The translations under genes were made by a program, and so were the position numbers. From an uncultured Prevotellaceae bacterium (GTDB lineage: Bacteria; Bacteroidota; Bacteroidia; Bacteroidales; Bacteroidaceae): a DNA stretch of 18,830 nucleotides. Position 1 is the first letter of the stretch; the number at the start of each line of letters is the position of its first letter. A model generated the notes under the pieces. That model was not told where the DNA came from. It worked only from the letters and a program-made list of their open reading frames with translations, and did not search any database. Positions 7,943-16,265 of the stretch are shown here, in pieces. The stretch is taken from positions 1 to 18,830 of the forward strand of contig CADCQC010000274.1 of the NCBI GenBank assembly GCA_902803455.1, given 5' to 3'.

Positions 7943-10552
7943 ATGAAAAGAGCACTCCTATTCAGTCTGCTACTCCTGGCGATAAAAAGCATGGCACAGT
8001 CTGCCTCTGTGGCCGGTTTCTATCCGCTCAAGGACAGTGGCCGCATCATCTATAATTTCAATGAGGGATGGCGCTTCCTATTGGGTGACGCCAAAGGTGC
8101 CGAGGCCAAAGACTATGACGACAAGTCATGGCCGGTCATCTGTGCTCCACATACCGTGCGCCTGGAACCATCAGAAGTCAGCGGCAGCCGAAATTACCAA
8201 GGCATCTGCTGGTACAGGAAACATTTTACCATGCCCCAAGACATGGCAGGCAAAGATGTCACCGTGCATTTCGAAGCCATCATGGGAAAACAGAAGATTT
8301 TTGTCAACGGAAGGCTGGTGAAGGAACATGAAGGCGGCTACCTGCCCATCACCATCCATCTCACGGGCAACGACCGTCCGGAACTCAATGTCGCCCCAGG
8401 CGAGACTTGCGTCATTGCCGTTCAGGCCGACAACAGCAATGATAAGAATTACCCGCCGGGAAAGCCCCAGACCCAACTCGACTTCTCCTATCATGGTGGC
8501 ATGTACCGCGACGTTTGGCTTATCGGCAAGTCACCCCTTCATATCACCGATGCCGTCGAGTGCAATGAAGTGGCAGGCGGCGGTGTCTTCATCCATTTTG
8601 ACAACATCTCGGAAAAGAGTGCAGATGTGCTAATCGACGTAGAGGTGTGCAAGAATGATGCCTCCACCATGACACCCCAGATCATTGCCCGCATCAAAGA
8701 TGCAGAAGGCAAAGTGGTGAAGACCGCCAAAGCCAAGATCTCCATGCCCAACTATGAAGGTCTGAGCGCTACCGTCACCCTCGCCACAAAGATCGACAAG
8801 CCCCATCTCTGGTCGCCCGAAGACCCCTATCTCTATGACGTGGAGTTGCAGGTGGTCAACGGGAAGAAGAGCTGCGATGGCGGTATCGTGCGCATGGGCA
8901 TCCGCAAAGCCGAATTCAGAGGTCGTGATGGTTTCTGGCTCAACGGCCGTCCCTATCACCAATTGGTCGGCGGCAACCGCCACCAAGACTTCGCCTATGT
9001 GGGCAACGCGCTTCCCAACAGTCAGCAATGGCGTGACGCCAAGCGCCTGAAGGATGCCGGTATGACGATTGTCCGAGCAGCCCACTATCCGCAAGACCCC
9101 TCGTTCATGGACGCCTGCGACGAACTGGGCCTGTTCATTATTGTACCCACGCCCGGCTGGCAGTATTTGAACAAAGATCCTAAATGGATGGAAAAGGTGC
9201 ATCAGAACACCCGTGAGATCATCCGCCGCGACCGCAACCATCCCTGCGTGCTGATGTGGGAGCCCATCCTCAATGAGACCCGTTTCCCAGAAGACTTTGC
9301 GCTGAAAGCCCTGGAGGTGACCCGTGAGGAATATCCATATCCCGGTCGTCCGGTGGCAGCCGCCGACATGAACTCCGCTGGTGCGAAAGCCAACTACGAC
9401 GTGCTCTACGACTGGGCCTACAACATCGGGAAAGGCACGCTCGACACCGACAAATGTATCTTCACCCGTGAATGGGGTGAGTATGTGGATGACTGGTATG
9501 CGCACAATGCCATCAACCGTGCCGCCCGTGGGTGGGGCGAGGAAGCCATGCTTCAGGCCGCATTGTCACTCGCTGACACCTACGGCATGATGTACCGCGG
9601 ACAACGGCAGTTTATCGGCGGTTGCCAGTGGCATCCCTTCGATCACCAGCGCGGCTACCATCCTGACGCCTATGTGGGTGGTATCTACGACGCTTTCCGT
9701 CAAAAGAAATATGCATTTGATATGTTCCGTTCACAGATGAGTCGTCCTTATATGGTCGCATTCGCTCATGAGATGACACAATTTTCGAACAAAGATGTCA
9801 CGATATTCAGCAACTGCGACAGTGTGCGCCTGACCGCCTATGACGGTGCCAAGAGCGTGACCCTGCCAGTCGTCCATCAGCCTGAGGGGACACCCAACGT
9901 CCCGGTGGTGTTTAAAGATTTCTGGGATTTCTGGGAGGCGAGAGACTACAGTTACACCAAACGAGACTGGCAGAAGGTGAATTTTGTGGCAGAGGGCATC
10001 GTCGACGGAAAAGTGGTCTGTACAGAAAAGAAGATGCCATCACGTCGCAGCACCAAGATCCGCCTGTATGCCGATGAGATGGGCAAACCATTGGTGGCCG
10101 ACGGCAGCGACTTCATCGTGGTGGTGGCAGAAATCACCGATGACAACGGTCACGTGCGCCATCTTGCCCGTGAGCATGTCACCTTCTTGGTGGACGGTGA
10201 GGGCAGCCTTATTGATGACGGACGCATCATGGCCAACCCACGCGCCACAGAATGGGGAACGGCACCGGCACTCATCAGGAGTACCCATCGGGCAGGCAAG
10301 ATCCGTATCATCGCCCGTTCCACCTTTGAGGGTCCTCATGCCCCCAGCGCCGACACCCTGGTGGTGGAGAGCATCCCCTATACGATGCCGATGTGCCATA
10401 GCGAAGAGCAACGGCCCAACCAAGTAGTCACCACAGGCAGACACCCCCTCTCACCCACCCCCAATGCCATGACCGATGAGGAGCGACGCCGGTCATTAGA
10501 GGAAGTGGAGCGGCAGCAACAAGATTTCGGCATCCAATCCACGAATCATTAA
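7943..10552 (+). CDS. GH2 glycoside hydrolase, secreted (beta-galactosidase-like; substrate uncertain)
   Basis: An 869-residue protein with signal peptide MKRALLFSLLLLAIKSMAQ. Domains in order: jelly-roll sugar-binding domain (about 35-195, with YHGGMYRDVWL), immunoglobulin-like domain (about 200-310), TIM barrel (about 310-610), then C-terminal beta domains including one with ADGSDFIVVVAEITDDNGHV typical of the GH2 C5 domain, ending in a charged tail. Catalytic residues are visible: Glu445 in PILNE (acid/base) and Glu510 in FTREWGE (nucleophile). The NxK motif that marks beta-glucuronidases is not seen at the expected place after the nucleophile, where the sequence reads YVGGIYDAF. That argues against glucuronate and for a galactoside or arabinopyranoside. 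Probably the last gene of the enzyme run; the next gene is an unrelated peptidase. Confidence 0.9.
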   Translation: MKRALLFSLLLLAIKSMAQSASVAGFYPLKDSGRIIYNFNEGWRFLLGDAKGAEAKDYDDKSWPVICAPHTVRLEPSEVSGSRNYQGICWYRKHFTMPQDMAGKDVTVHFEAIMGKQKIFVNGRLVKEHEGGYLPITIHLTGNDRPELNVAPGETCVIAVQADNSNDKNYPPGKPQTQLDFSYHGGMYRDVWLIGKSPLHITDAVECNEVAGGGVFIHFDNISEKSADVLIDVEVCKNDASTMTPQIIARIKDAEGKVVKTAKAKISMPNYEGLSATVTLATKIDKPHLWSPEDPYLYDVELQVVNGKKSCDGGIVRMGIRKAEFRGRDGFWLNGRPYHQLVGGNRHQDFAYVGNALPNSQQWRDAKRLKDAGMTIVRAAHYPQDPSFMDACDELGLFIIVPTPGWQYLNKDPKWMEKVHQNTREIIRRDRNHPCVLMWEPILNETRFPEDFALKALEVTREEYPYPGRPVAAADMNSAGAKANYDVLYDWAYNIGKGTLDTDKCIFTREWGEYVDDWYAHNAINRAARGWGEEAMLQAALSLADTYGMMYRGQRQFIGGCQWHPFDHQRGYHPDAYVGGIYDAFRQKKYAFDMFRSQMSRPYMVAFAHEMTQFSNKDVTIFSNCDSVRLTAYDGAKSVTLPVVHQPEGTPNVPVVFKDFWDFWEARDYSYTKRDWQKVNFVAEGIVDGKVVCTEKKMPSRRSTKIRLYADEMGKPLVADGSDFIVVVAEITDDNGHVRHLAREHVTFLVDGEGSLIDDGRIMANPRATEWGTAPALIRSTHRAGKIRIIARSTFEGPHAPSADTLVVESIPYTMPMCHSEEQRPNQVVTTGRHPLSPTPNAMTDEERRRSLEEVERQQQDFGIQSTNH

Positions 10553-10632
10553 TTGCTCCACGAAACATTCATACCTATACTAACAATAAACATCACTTTC
10601 ATTTTCATTTTTAAACTATCAATGATTGTATT

Positions 10633-12660
10633 ATGATGAAAAAAATCCTTTTTACGACAGCCATCGCCATGACCGCCATCAGCAGTAACGGACAGGGACT
10701 TACCTCGGGTATTGATCCCTCCAATCTTGACAAGAGTGTCCGTCCGGGCGATGATTTCTATCATTATGCTGCCGGCGGATGGTTGAAAACGCATCCTCTG
10801 GATGCAGAGCATACCGACAACGGTGCATTCACCGACCTATATGAGAAGAGTCAGGTAGACATCCAGGAACTTATCCTGCAGTTTGCCTCCTCCCCACAAC
10901 CCAAAGGAACACTGGGACAGAAGATCGGTGCGCTCTATAATCTGATGATGGACAGCGTGAGACTAAACAAAGAAGGGTGGCAACCCATCAAACCCACCCT
11001 CGACCGCATCGCAGCTATCAAAGACCGTAAAGAATACCAGTTGGTGACCGCCCAACTTGACCGTAAAGGAGAGAACACGATGATGTATGGTATCGGTGTG
11101 GGAGCCGACCAGCGCAATGCCTCACAAAACATCGTGGGCATCGGCCAAGGCGGTATCGGTCTGGGCACCCGCGACTATTATCTCAATGATGATGAACAGA
11201 CACGTCTTGTGCGGGAAGCCTATAAGACCATGCTGAAACATTTCTTCCAGAAAGTGGGAGCCGATGAGGCCACAGCAGAGAAAAAGATGCAAACCGTGAT
11301 GGCCATTGAGACACGCATAGCCAAAGCCAGTTACGACCGGGTGAAACTCCGCGACGTGGACGCCAATTACCACAAGATGACCTACAACCAATTGGTAAGC
11401 GATTTTCCCGGCATCGACTGGGGCAACGTATTCCTTGCCACCGGATTCCCCGCCTTCCAATATGTGGACGTGGGCCAGCCCGAACCTATCCATGAGGTGG
11501 AGAAGATCCTCGCCGAGACACCACTCGAGGACCTGAAGACCTATGCTGAGGCCAAGGTCATCACTGGCGCCGCCAGCCAGTTGAGCGATGACTTCCGTGA
11601 GGAAGCCTTCAACTTCAGCAAGGTGCGTAGCGGTGTGCAACAAGACCGTCCGCGCTGGAAACGTGCCGTCTCACTGGTGAGCGGTGTCCTGGGAGAAGCT
11701 ATCGGCAAACTCTATGTGGAGAAACATTTCCCCGAGAGCAGCAAACAGCGGATGATTGAGTTGGTGAACAACCTGAAAGTCGCCCTCGGTCAACGTATTG
11801 ACGAACTAACCTGGATGAGCAGCGAGACGAAGTTGCAAGCCAAAGACAAGCTCAACAACTTCATCGTGAAGATCGGTTATCCCGACAAATGGAAAGACTA
11901 CAGCGGATTGCAGGTCGACGAAAGCCTCTCCCTGTATGAGAATCTGGGCAACATCTCCGAATTCCTGCTCCAAGACGAAATCGGACGTAAGGTGAATAAA
12001 CCCACCGACAAGAGCGAATGGCTGATGACCCCACAGACCATCAACGCCTATTACAACCCCACCACGAATGAGATCTGCTTCCCGGCAGCCATTCTCCAGC
12101 CCCCCTTCTTCGATCCCAATGCTGACGATGCAGCCAACTATGGCGCCATCGGCGGCGTCATCGGTCACGAGATGAGTCACGGCTTCGACGATCAAGGTTC
12201 ACAATTCGATAAGGAAGGCAACCAGAACAACTGGTGGACCGACCTTGACAAGAAGAACTATGAGGAGCGCACCAAAGTGCTCGAGGACTATTTCAACGGT
12301 GTGGAAGTTGTCTCCGGCAAGAAGATTAACGGCAAACTGACGCTTGGCGAGAATATTGGCGACAACGGCGGTCTTAACATCGCCTTCCGCGCTTTCCAGA
12401 ATGCGATGAAAGCGCAACCCCTCGGCAACAAAGACGGTTTTACTCCAGAGCAGCGATTCTTCCTCTCCTGGGCACGTGTGTGGGCCAGCAACCAGCGTCC
12501 TGAATATCAGGAGATGCTCATCACCATCGATCCCCATTCACCTAATTTCGCAAGAGTGAACGCCGCCCTGCCCCATATTGATGCCTGGTATGACGCATTC
12601 AAAGTGAAGAAAGGCGACAAGCTGTTTATCCCCAAAAAGAAACGAGCCCATATCTGGTAA
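10633..12660 (+). CDS. pepO: M13 family zinc metalloendopeptidase (PepO / neprilysin-like)
   Basis: A 675-residue protein with N-terminal signal peptide (MMKKILFTTAIAMTAISSNG), so exported, probably periplasmic. The start may equally be the next Met at 10636. The zinc site is intact: GHEMSH with His512, Glu513, His516, then ENIGDNGG with Glu573 as third ligand and Asp577, the same four-residue spacing as in neprilysin. NAYYNPTTNEICFPAAILQP just before the zinc motif is another family hallmark. The protein ends in RAHIW, without the Cys of the CxxW ending of animal members, as expected for a bacterial form. M13 enzymes cleave oligopeptides up to roughly 40 residues. It follows the GH2 gene by 80 bp containing no obvious terminator or consensus promoter, and has no evident link to the glycan pathway. 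Confidence 0.95.
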   Translation: MMKKILFTTAIAMTAISSNGQGLTSGIDPSNLDKSVRPGDDFYHYAAGGWLKTHPLDAEHTDNGAFTDLYEKSQVDIQELILQFASSPQPKGTLGQKIGALYNLMMDSVRLNKEGWQPIKPTLDRIAAIKDRKEYQLVTAQLDRKGENTMMYGIGVGADQRNASQNIVGIGQGGIGLGTRDYYLNDDEQTRLVREAYKTMLKHFFQKVGADEATAEKKMQTVMAIETRIAKASYDRVKLRDVDANYHKMTYNQLVSDFPGIDWGNVFLATGFPAFQYVDVGQPEPIHEVEKILAETPLEDLKTYAEAKVITGAASQLSDDFREEAFNFSKVRSGVQQDRPRWKRAVSLVSGVLGEAIGKLYVEKHFPESSKQRMIELVNNLKVALGQRIDELTWMSSETKLQAKDKLNNFIVKIGYPDKWKDYSGLQVDESLSLYENLGNISEFLLQDEIGRKVNKPTDKSEWLMTPQTINAYYNPTTNEICFPAAILQPPFFDPNADDAANYGAIGGVIGHEMSHGFDDQGSQFDKEGNQNNWWTDLDKKNYEERTKVLEDYFNGVEVVSGKKINGKLTLGENIGDNGGLNIAFRAFQNAMKAQPLGNKDGFTPEQRFFLSWARVWASNQRPEYQEMLITIDPHSPNFARVNAALPHIDAWYDAFKVKKGDKLFIPKKKRAHIW

Positions 12661-12687
12661 CCGTCAGTCCCTTGCGGCATCCTCATG

Positions 12688-13560
12688 TCAGGCCCTATCG
12701 GCCATCTTCTGTCTTTCACGGTATTCACTGGGTGTCTGTCCGGTTTCCCGCTTGAAGAATTTGGTGAGCGAAGCCGGACTGGGGAAATTGAGCTGATAAG
12801 CGATCTGCGCCGCTGTCTCATTGCTATAGGCCAGCCACACTTTCACCTCCTTGACCGCCGCCTGGTTGATCCACTGCATCACGGTGCGCCCGCTGACCTG
12901 CTTGATCAACGTGCTCAGATAATGAGGCGCCAGACATAACTTATCAGCATAGAAAGGAATATTTCGCTCATGTGAGGCGTGACGGCTCACCAAGGCGACA
13001 AATTTCCTAAGCAACTCCTCCCCATGACTGAGGGGCCGTTGCATGGTGGCCCTGCCAGGATGCGTATTGATGTAAAGGAGCATTGAGTTGAAGAGCATTT
13101 TGAGATTATCTTCGGGGAATGGTGACAAGTGCGCCATTCGCCACATCAACTCAAAATGCCCCTCGACCACTTGTCGTGAGTGATCATCAAGATGCAGGCT
13201 GATCACCCCCTCCCCCAAGTGGATGACAGACGGCAAAGAATAATCGAATGAAATGGCATCAACCTCAAAGTCGGGAGAGTGTCCCTGTTTCTCGACCAAC
13301 GTATCCGCCAGAAAGACCACCACGTCGCCAGCCTCAAAATGATAGTCCACAAAATTGAATGAATAATTGGCGCAACCTTTTTTGACGAAAACCACCCTCC
13401 CCTCCTGCAGCCTGTAGGGTTGTGTGCTTCTGAGGAAATCCTTGCTGGCAAAATTGAAGTCATGCAACAGGAAAAACCTGTCGTGCAAGAACACCTTTCC
13501 ATTTTCCTTCCAGGAATCGGTGTGGCTGAAGAGTTCGAGTGTGATAGTATCTATCAGCAT
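12688..13560 (-). CDS. AraC family transcriptional regulator
   Basis: A 290-residue minus-strand protein. The N-terminal 170 or so residues form a cupin-like sensing domain (FVKKGCANYSFNF, FEAGDVVVFLA). The C-terminal 100 residues hold the two helix-turn-helix units of the AraC type: FYADKLCLAPHYLSTLIKQV and ETAAQIAYQLNFPSPASLTK followed by FFKRETGQTPSEYR. It has no signal peptide or membrane segment and is therefore a cytosolic DNA-binding protein. Its stop lies 27 bp from the convergent M13 gene, and it is divergent from the outer-membrane barrel gene across 181 bp, making that gene and itself the obvious candidates for regulation. The ligand is unknown. It is not one of the membrane hybrid sensors that usually control glycan loci in this phylum. 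Confidence 0.93.
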   Translation of the reverse strand: MLIDTITLELFSHTDSWKENGKVFLHDRFFLLHDFNFASKDFLRSTQPYRLQEGRVVFVKKGCANYSFNFVDYHFEAGDVVVFLADTLVEKQGHSPDFEVDAISFDYSLPSVIHLGEGVISLHLDDHSRQVVEGHFELMWRMAHLSPFPEDNLKMLFNSMLLYINTHPGRATMQRPLSHGEELLRKFVALVSRHASHERNIPFYADKLCLAPHYLSTLIKQVSGRTVMQWINQAAVKEVKVWLAYSNETAAQIAYQLNFPSPASLTKFFKRETGQTPSEYRERQKMADRA

Positions 13561-13582
13561 CGCAAGAGGACATCAATTGCAG

Positions 13583-13590
13583 CAAATGTA
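13583..13590 (-). promoter_or_regulatory. Probable -7 promoter box for the AraC-type regulator
   Basis: Read on the minus strand the bases are TACATTTG, an exact match to the Bacteroidota -7 pattern TAnnTTTG. The start codon lies 22 bases downstream, giving a leader of roughly 15 bases. A good TTTG -33 element is not seen at the usual 19-21 base spacing, so the call rests on the -7 match and position. Confidence 0.45.
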
Positions 13591-13686
13591 GTAACTTTTA
13601 GTCATAATCCGTCTGAAAATCGGGAAAAACTTACAAAAAGGAAAGTATTTCTACGTATTGGTTAAGATTTTTCACAAAAAAACGAA

Positions 13687-13694
13687 TAATTTTG
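13687..13694 (+). promoter_or_regulatory. Probable -7 promoter box for the FadL-like barrel gene
   Basis: TAATTTTG matches the Bacteroidota -7 pattern TAnnTTTG and lies 47 bases before the start codon at 13742. The surrounding DNA is AT-rich. The -33 element is poor (only T-rich sequence near 13667-13671), so this may be a promoter that needs an activator; the divergent AraC-type protein is an obvious candidate. Confidence 0.5.
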
Positions 13695-13741
13695 CAAGCG
13701 TTTTTGATTGAAAAGAATATTAAACCAATCCATCATTACAC

Positions 13742-15115
13742 ATGAAATTGAGAAAAATTGCGACAGTCCTTATGCTGACCGTTGCCACATTGTCATGGGC
13801 CGGTGGCCTGATGACCAACACCAACTACCACATTGCCTTCGACCGTATGTTTGCTCGAGGAGCCTCCTTCGGCATTGACGCCATCTACAGCAACCCTGCC
13901 GGTCTGGCTTGGGGTCATGAGGGTTGGCAAATGTCGTTCAATTGGCAGAGTCCTCACCAAGACCGCGACATCACCACGACGTTCCCCTTGCTCCAAGCGA
14001 TGTATGGAGAAGCCTCCCATAAGTTCCATGGCAAGGCAACCGCTCCATTTGTACCCGCCCTTTTTGCTTCCTACAAGCACGACCGCTGGGCGATCTCCAG
14101 CATGATAGGCATCGTGGGCAGCGGTGGTTTCGTGGAGTACAACGAAGGCGTACCGATGTTCAATGTGGTGCTTGCCTCCATGTTGGGCAGCATGAAGATC
14201 ACCCCCGACCAATACAAGCTCGACTCACAGATGAAGGGCAAGCAATATATCTATGGTGGTCAGGTGAACTTCACCTACCGTTTGCTCGACAACCTGTCGG
14301 CAGCCATAGGACTTCGCGCCAATTACTACGACGGCTACTACCGTGGTCATGTGGTGGCCGACAACCATCCCATGTTGGGCGAGCTCGCCAATCTCCAACT
14401 CGATGTCGATCAGCGCGGCTGGGGCTTCACGCCGCTGGTGAGTGTCAACTTCCACCAAGGTCCGCTCACCTTGTCGGCTCGCTATGAGTTCCGCACCAAA
14501 CTCAATATTCCCAACACCACCAACGAGTTGAAGGCCGACATGGGCACGCCGCTGAAAACAATGGTGATGCAAGCCGATCCCACTGGAGCGACCCTCCAGA
14601 CCATCGGTGCAGCCCTTAGCAGCAAGATGGCCCCCTACAAGGATGGTGAGAAGACGCGCTACGACATGCCCGCCCTGCTCTCTTTGGCAGCCGGTTATGA
14701 ATTCACGCCGCAGTTGCGTGCCTCCGTGGAATATCACTTCTTCGACGACAAACATGCCAAGATGCTGAACGACCGTCAGAAACATCTGTCACATGGCACC
14801 CATGAGATTCTGGCAGGTGTGGAATACGACATCAACAAGACCTTCACCGTGAGTGCCGGTGGCCAGCATACCGACTACGGTCTCTCCGATGAATTCCAGA
14901 CCAACACCTCATTTGCCTGTGACAGCTACTCCATCGGTCTGGGCGGTGCCGTCAACCTGAATGAGCACGTGCGTCTCAACGTGAGTTATTTCTGCTCACT
15001 CTACAATGATTATACCGTTGAGACCAGCAACTACCTGCAGACAGGCATTGCCGGCAAAGATGTATACTCCCGCACCAACAACGTGTTTGGCGTCGGCATC
15101 GATTATAAGTTCTAA
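13742..15115 (+). CDS. FadL/OmpP1/TodX-like outer-membrane beta-barrel protein
   Basis: A 457-residue protein with signal peptide MKLRKIATVLMLTVATLSWA. Just after it come RGASFGIDAIY and SNPAGLAWG, the pattern found at the N-terminus of FadL/OmpP1/TodX transporters, where the N-terminal segment plugs the barrel. The rest alternates polar and hydrophobic residues with many aromatic-ended strands (for example LSARYEFRTKL and RLNVSYFCSLYNDY), and the last residue is Phe (GIDYKF), the usual recognition signal for outer-membrane insertion. Members import long-chain fatty acids or other hydrophobic molecules; the substrate here cannot be read from sequence. It is transcribed alone, between the divergent AraC-type gene and a strong terminator. 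Confidence 0.82.
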   Translation: MKLRKIATVLMLTVATLSWAGGLMTNTNYHIAFDRMFARGASFGIDAIYSNPAGLAWGHEGWQMSFNWQSPHQDRDITTTFPLLQAMYGEASHKFHGKATAPFVPALFASYKHDRWAISSMIGIVGSGGFVEYNEGVPMFNVVLASMLGSMKITPDQYKLDSQMKGKQYIYGGQVNFTYRLLDNLSAAIGLRANYYDGYYRGHVVADNHPMLGELANLQLDVDQRGWGFTPLVSVNFHQGPLTLSARYEFRTKLNIPNTTNELKADMGTPLKTMVMQADPTGATLQTIGAALSSKMAPYKDGEKTRYDMPALLSLAAGYEFTPQLRASVEYHFFDDKHAKMLNDRQKHLSHGTHEILAGVEYDINKTFTVSAGGQHTDYGLSDEFQTNTSFACDSYSIGLGGAVNLNEHVRLNVSYFCSLYNDYTVETSNYLQTGIAGKDVYSRTNNVFGVGIDYKF

Positions 15116-15134
15116 ATCATTACCTGATAACCAT

Positions 15135-15170
15135 AAAATGGGGCATATCATGACGATGTGCCCCATTTTT
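15135..15170 (+). terminator. Strong intrinsic terminator, probably bidirectional
   Basis: AAAATGGGGCA (15135-15145) pairs perfectly with TGCCCCATTTT (15159-15169). The stem continues inward through T-G, A-T, T-A and C-G pairs to a five-base loop at 15150-15154. The hairpin ends in a run of T residues on the plus strand and, read on the minus strand, in TTTT. It lies 20 bp after the barrel gene and 53 bp beyond the end of the convergent L,D-transpeptidase gene, so it can serve both. Confidence 0.9.
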
Positions 15171-15222
15171 ATGGATGAATATAGACTTCTGTTTGAAGGT
15201 CAAGACAGTATCTGTTGGTTGG

Positions 15223-16047
15223 TCAAGGCTGCACCTGTTCGTTGGTCAGCGTTTTGGCAGGATCGAGATGTCGGAGTCTTTTCACCTGCTGCTTTTTCAT
15301 GGCATGAATCTCAAAGGGCAGGTCATCGATATCTTCAGCCTTGATCACCACATTCATCCCGACGAACGCATAATGCTCGCGGAAATCAATGATATCGTCG
15401 TCGAGCAACCGGATGCAACCCTCGCTGGCCCTTCCCGGCACGCTCTCCGCATTGTTGGTGCTGCCATGGATGCCAATTCCCTTATGGCCATGGGTGTCGA
15501 GTCGGAGGAAATAATTGCCGTATGACAGGATAGGACCGCGACCGTCTCCGAAGTCATGCTCCCAAGTGGAGGCGTCCTTGATTTCCGTGATCGTGAAGGG
15601 ATGATCCAAAGAACAATGCGGTGTTCTCATATCCCCCTCCTGCTGTTTGTCACCTTTCTTCAATGCGAAGCAACAGTCATAGCGAGCCAACAAGACCGTG
15701 TCGTTGCCCTGTGGTTCATAAACATAGAGGTAATAGTCTTTTTTCGACATGACGACAAAACAATTCTCCTGGTTTTTCATCTTGTCGGGTTGGCTGATGC
15801 GCTGGTCCTTTTCGAGGCGGATCACCCGATGACCATAGGCTTCAACCACATTCTCTTTCACATTCTCCGAGGAAAAAGGCAATGCCTCCTCCACCACTCC
15901 CTGAGCATTGATATCCATCACATGCCCAGAAGCATCAACACCTGAAGAATTTGAATCTACACTCTTTTGTCCACATCCTACGACGACCGCCATCAAAAGC
16001 AGTAATGCAGAAGCCATGAAAGGCTGCGTTTTCTTTATGATCATCAT
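15223..16047 (-). CDS. Lipoprotein L,D-transpeptidase (YkuD domain)
   Basis: A 274-residue minus-strand protein. The N-terminus has a lysine pair, a hydrophobic stretch and the lipobox VVGC with Cys25, so it is predicted to be a lipid-anchored envelope protein. The second half is a YkuD domain: GIHGS (His194), then SEGCIR (Cys211), the expected His-Cys catalytic pair 17 residues apart. Such enzymes form 3-3 cross-links in peptidoglycan, attach proteins to it or trim it. Residues about 26-90 form a probably flexible tether. The start is supported by AAGGAA 8-13 bases upstream on the minus strand, an unusually clear Shine-Dalgarno-like stretch for this window; Met1 and Met2 are adjacent and cannot be told apart. 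It is transcribed away from the phosphoesterase gene. Confidence 0.9.
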   Translation of the reverse strand: MMIIKKTQPFMASALLLLMAVVVGCGQKSVDSNSSGVDASGHVMDINAQGVVEEALPFSSENVKENVVEAYGHRVIRLEKDQRISQPDKMKNQENCFVVMSKKDYYLYVYEPQGNDTVLLARYDCCFALKKGDKQQEGDMRTPHCSLDHPFTITEIKDASTWEHDFGDGRGPILSYGNYFLRLDTHGHKGIGIHGSTNNAESVPGRASEGCIRLLDDDIIDFREHYAFVGMNVVIKAEDIDDLPFEIHAMKKQQVKRLRHLDPAKTLTNEQVQP

Positions 16048-16076
16048 CTTATGCTTCCTTTTTCATTTCCAACAGG

Positions 16077-16084
16077 CAAATTTA
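16077..16084 (-). promoter_or_regulatory. Probable -7 promoter box for the L,D-transpeptidase gene
   Basis: On the minus strand this reads TAAATTTG, matching TAnnTTTG, 29 bases before the start codon. No TTTG is found at the usual -33 distance, so confidence is limited. Confidence 0.45.
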
Positions 16085-16160
16085 AACAAAAAAATCAATA
16101 ATGAGCCCTTTTGCACCATCATTTCGCATTATTATTCCTTTTTTATCATAGAGGATGGCA

Positions 16161-16207
16161 TTTAGGGTGTTTAGGGACTTAGAGGGATATGACAAAAGAG
16201 TGCACTC
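16161..16207. promoter_or_regulatory. Direct repeat and perfect palindrome in a divergent intergenic region
   Basis: TTTAGGG occurs at 16161-16167 and again at 16170-16176, nine bases apart. GAGTGCACTC at 16198-16207 is a perfect 10-base palindrome. Both lie between the divergent L,D-transpeptidase and phosphoesterase genes, the palindrome about 30 bases upstream of the predicted -7 box of the latter. A regulator site is possible but no regulator is identified. Confidence 0.35.
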
Positions 16208-16234
16208 ACATGTGGCTGTTTGAAAAAAAATGCT

Positions 16235-16242
16235 TATATTCG
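16235..16242 (+). promoter_or_regulatory. Probable -7 promoter box for the phosphoesterase operon
   Basis: TATATTCG differs from TAnnTTTG at one base. It lies 24 bases before the ATG at 16266 and overlaps codons that would be used if translation began at 16230, which favours the later start. A TTTG at 16219-16222 is too close (12-base spacer) to be the normal -33 element. Confidence 0.35.
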
Positions 16243-16265
16243 CAGCCGCAAGCAATTCTGTTGAC

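Noticed and set aside
8630..9505. Long open frame of 291 codons on the minus strand inside the GH2 gene
   Set aside because: It is fully contained in a well-supported GH2 gene, and its translation shows no recognisable domain; open shadow frames are common in this GC-rich coding DNA.
10553..10632. Promoter for the M13 peptidase gene
   Set aside because: The gap is AT-rich but has no convincing TAnnTTTG or -33 element, so I could not support a specific site.
13657..13729. Inverted sequence ATTGGTTAA ... TTAAACCAAT flanking the -7 box of the barrel gene
   Set aside because: The arms are short, need a one-base bulge, lie far apart in AT-rich DNA and do not resemble the direct repeats usually bound by AraC-type proteins.
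16230..16265. Earlier start for the metallophosphoesterase
   Set aside because: The added residues have no family counterpart and their codons overlap a probable promoter -7 box.
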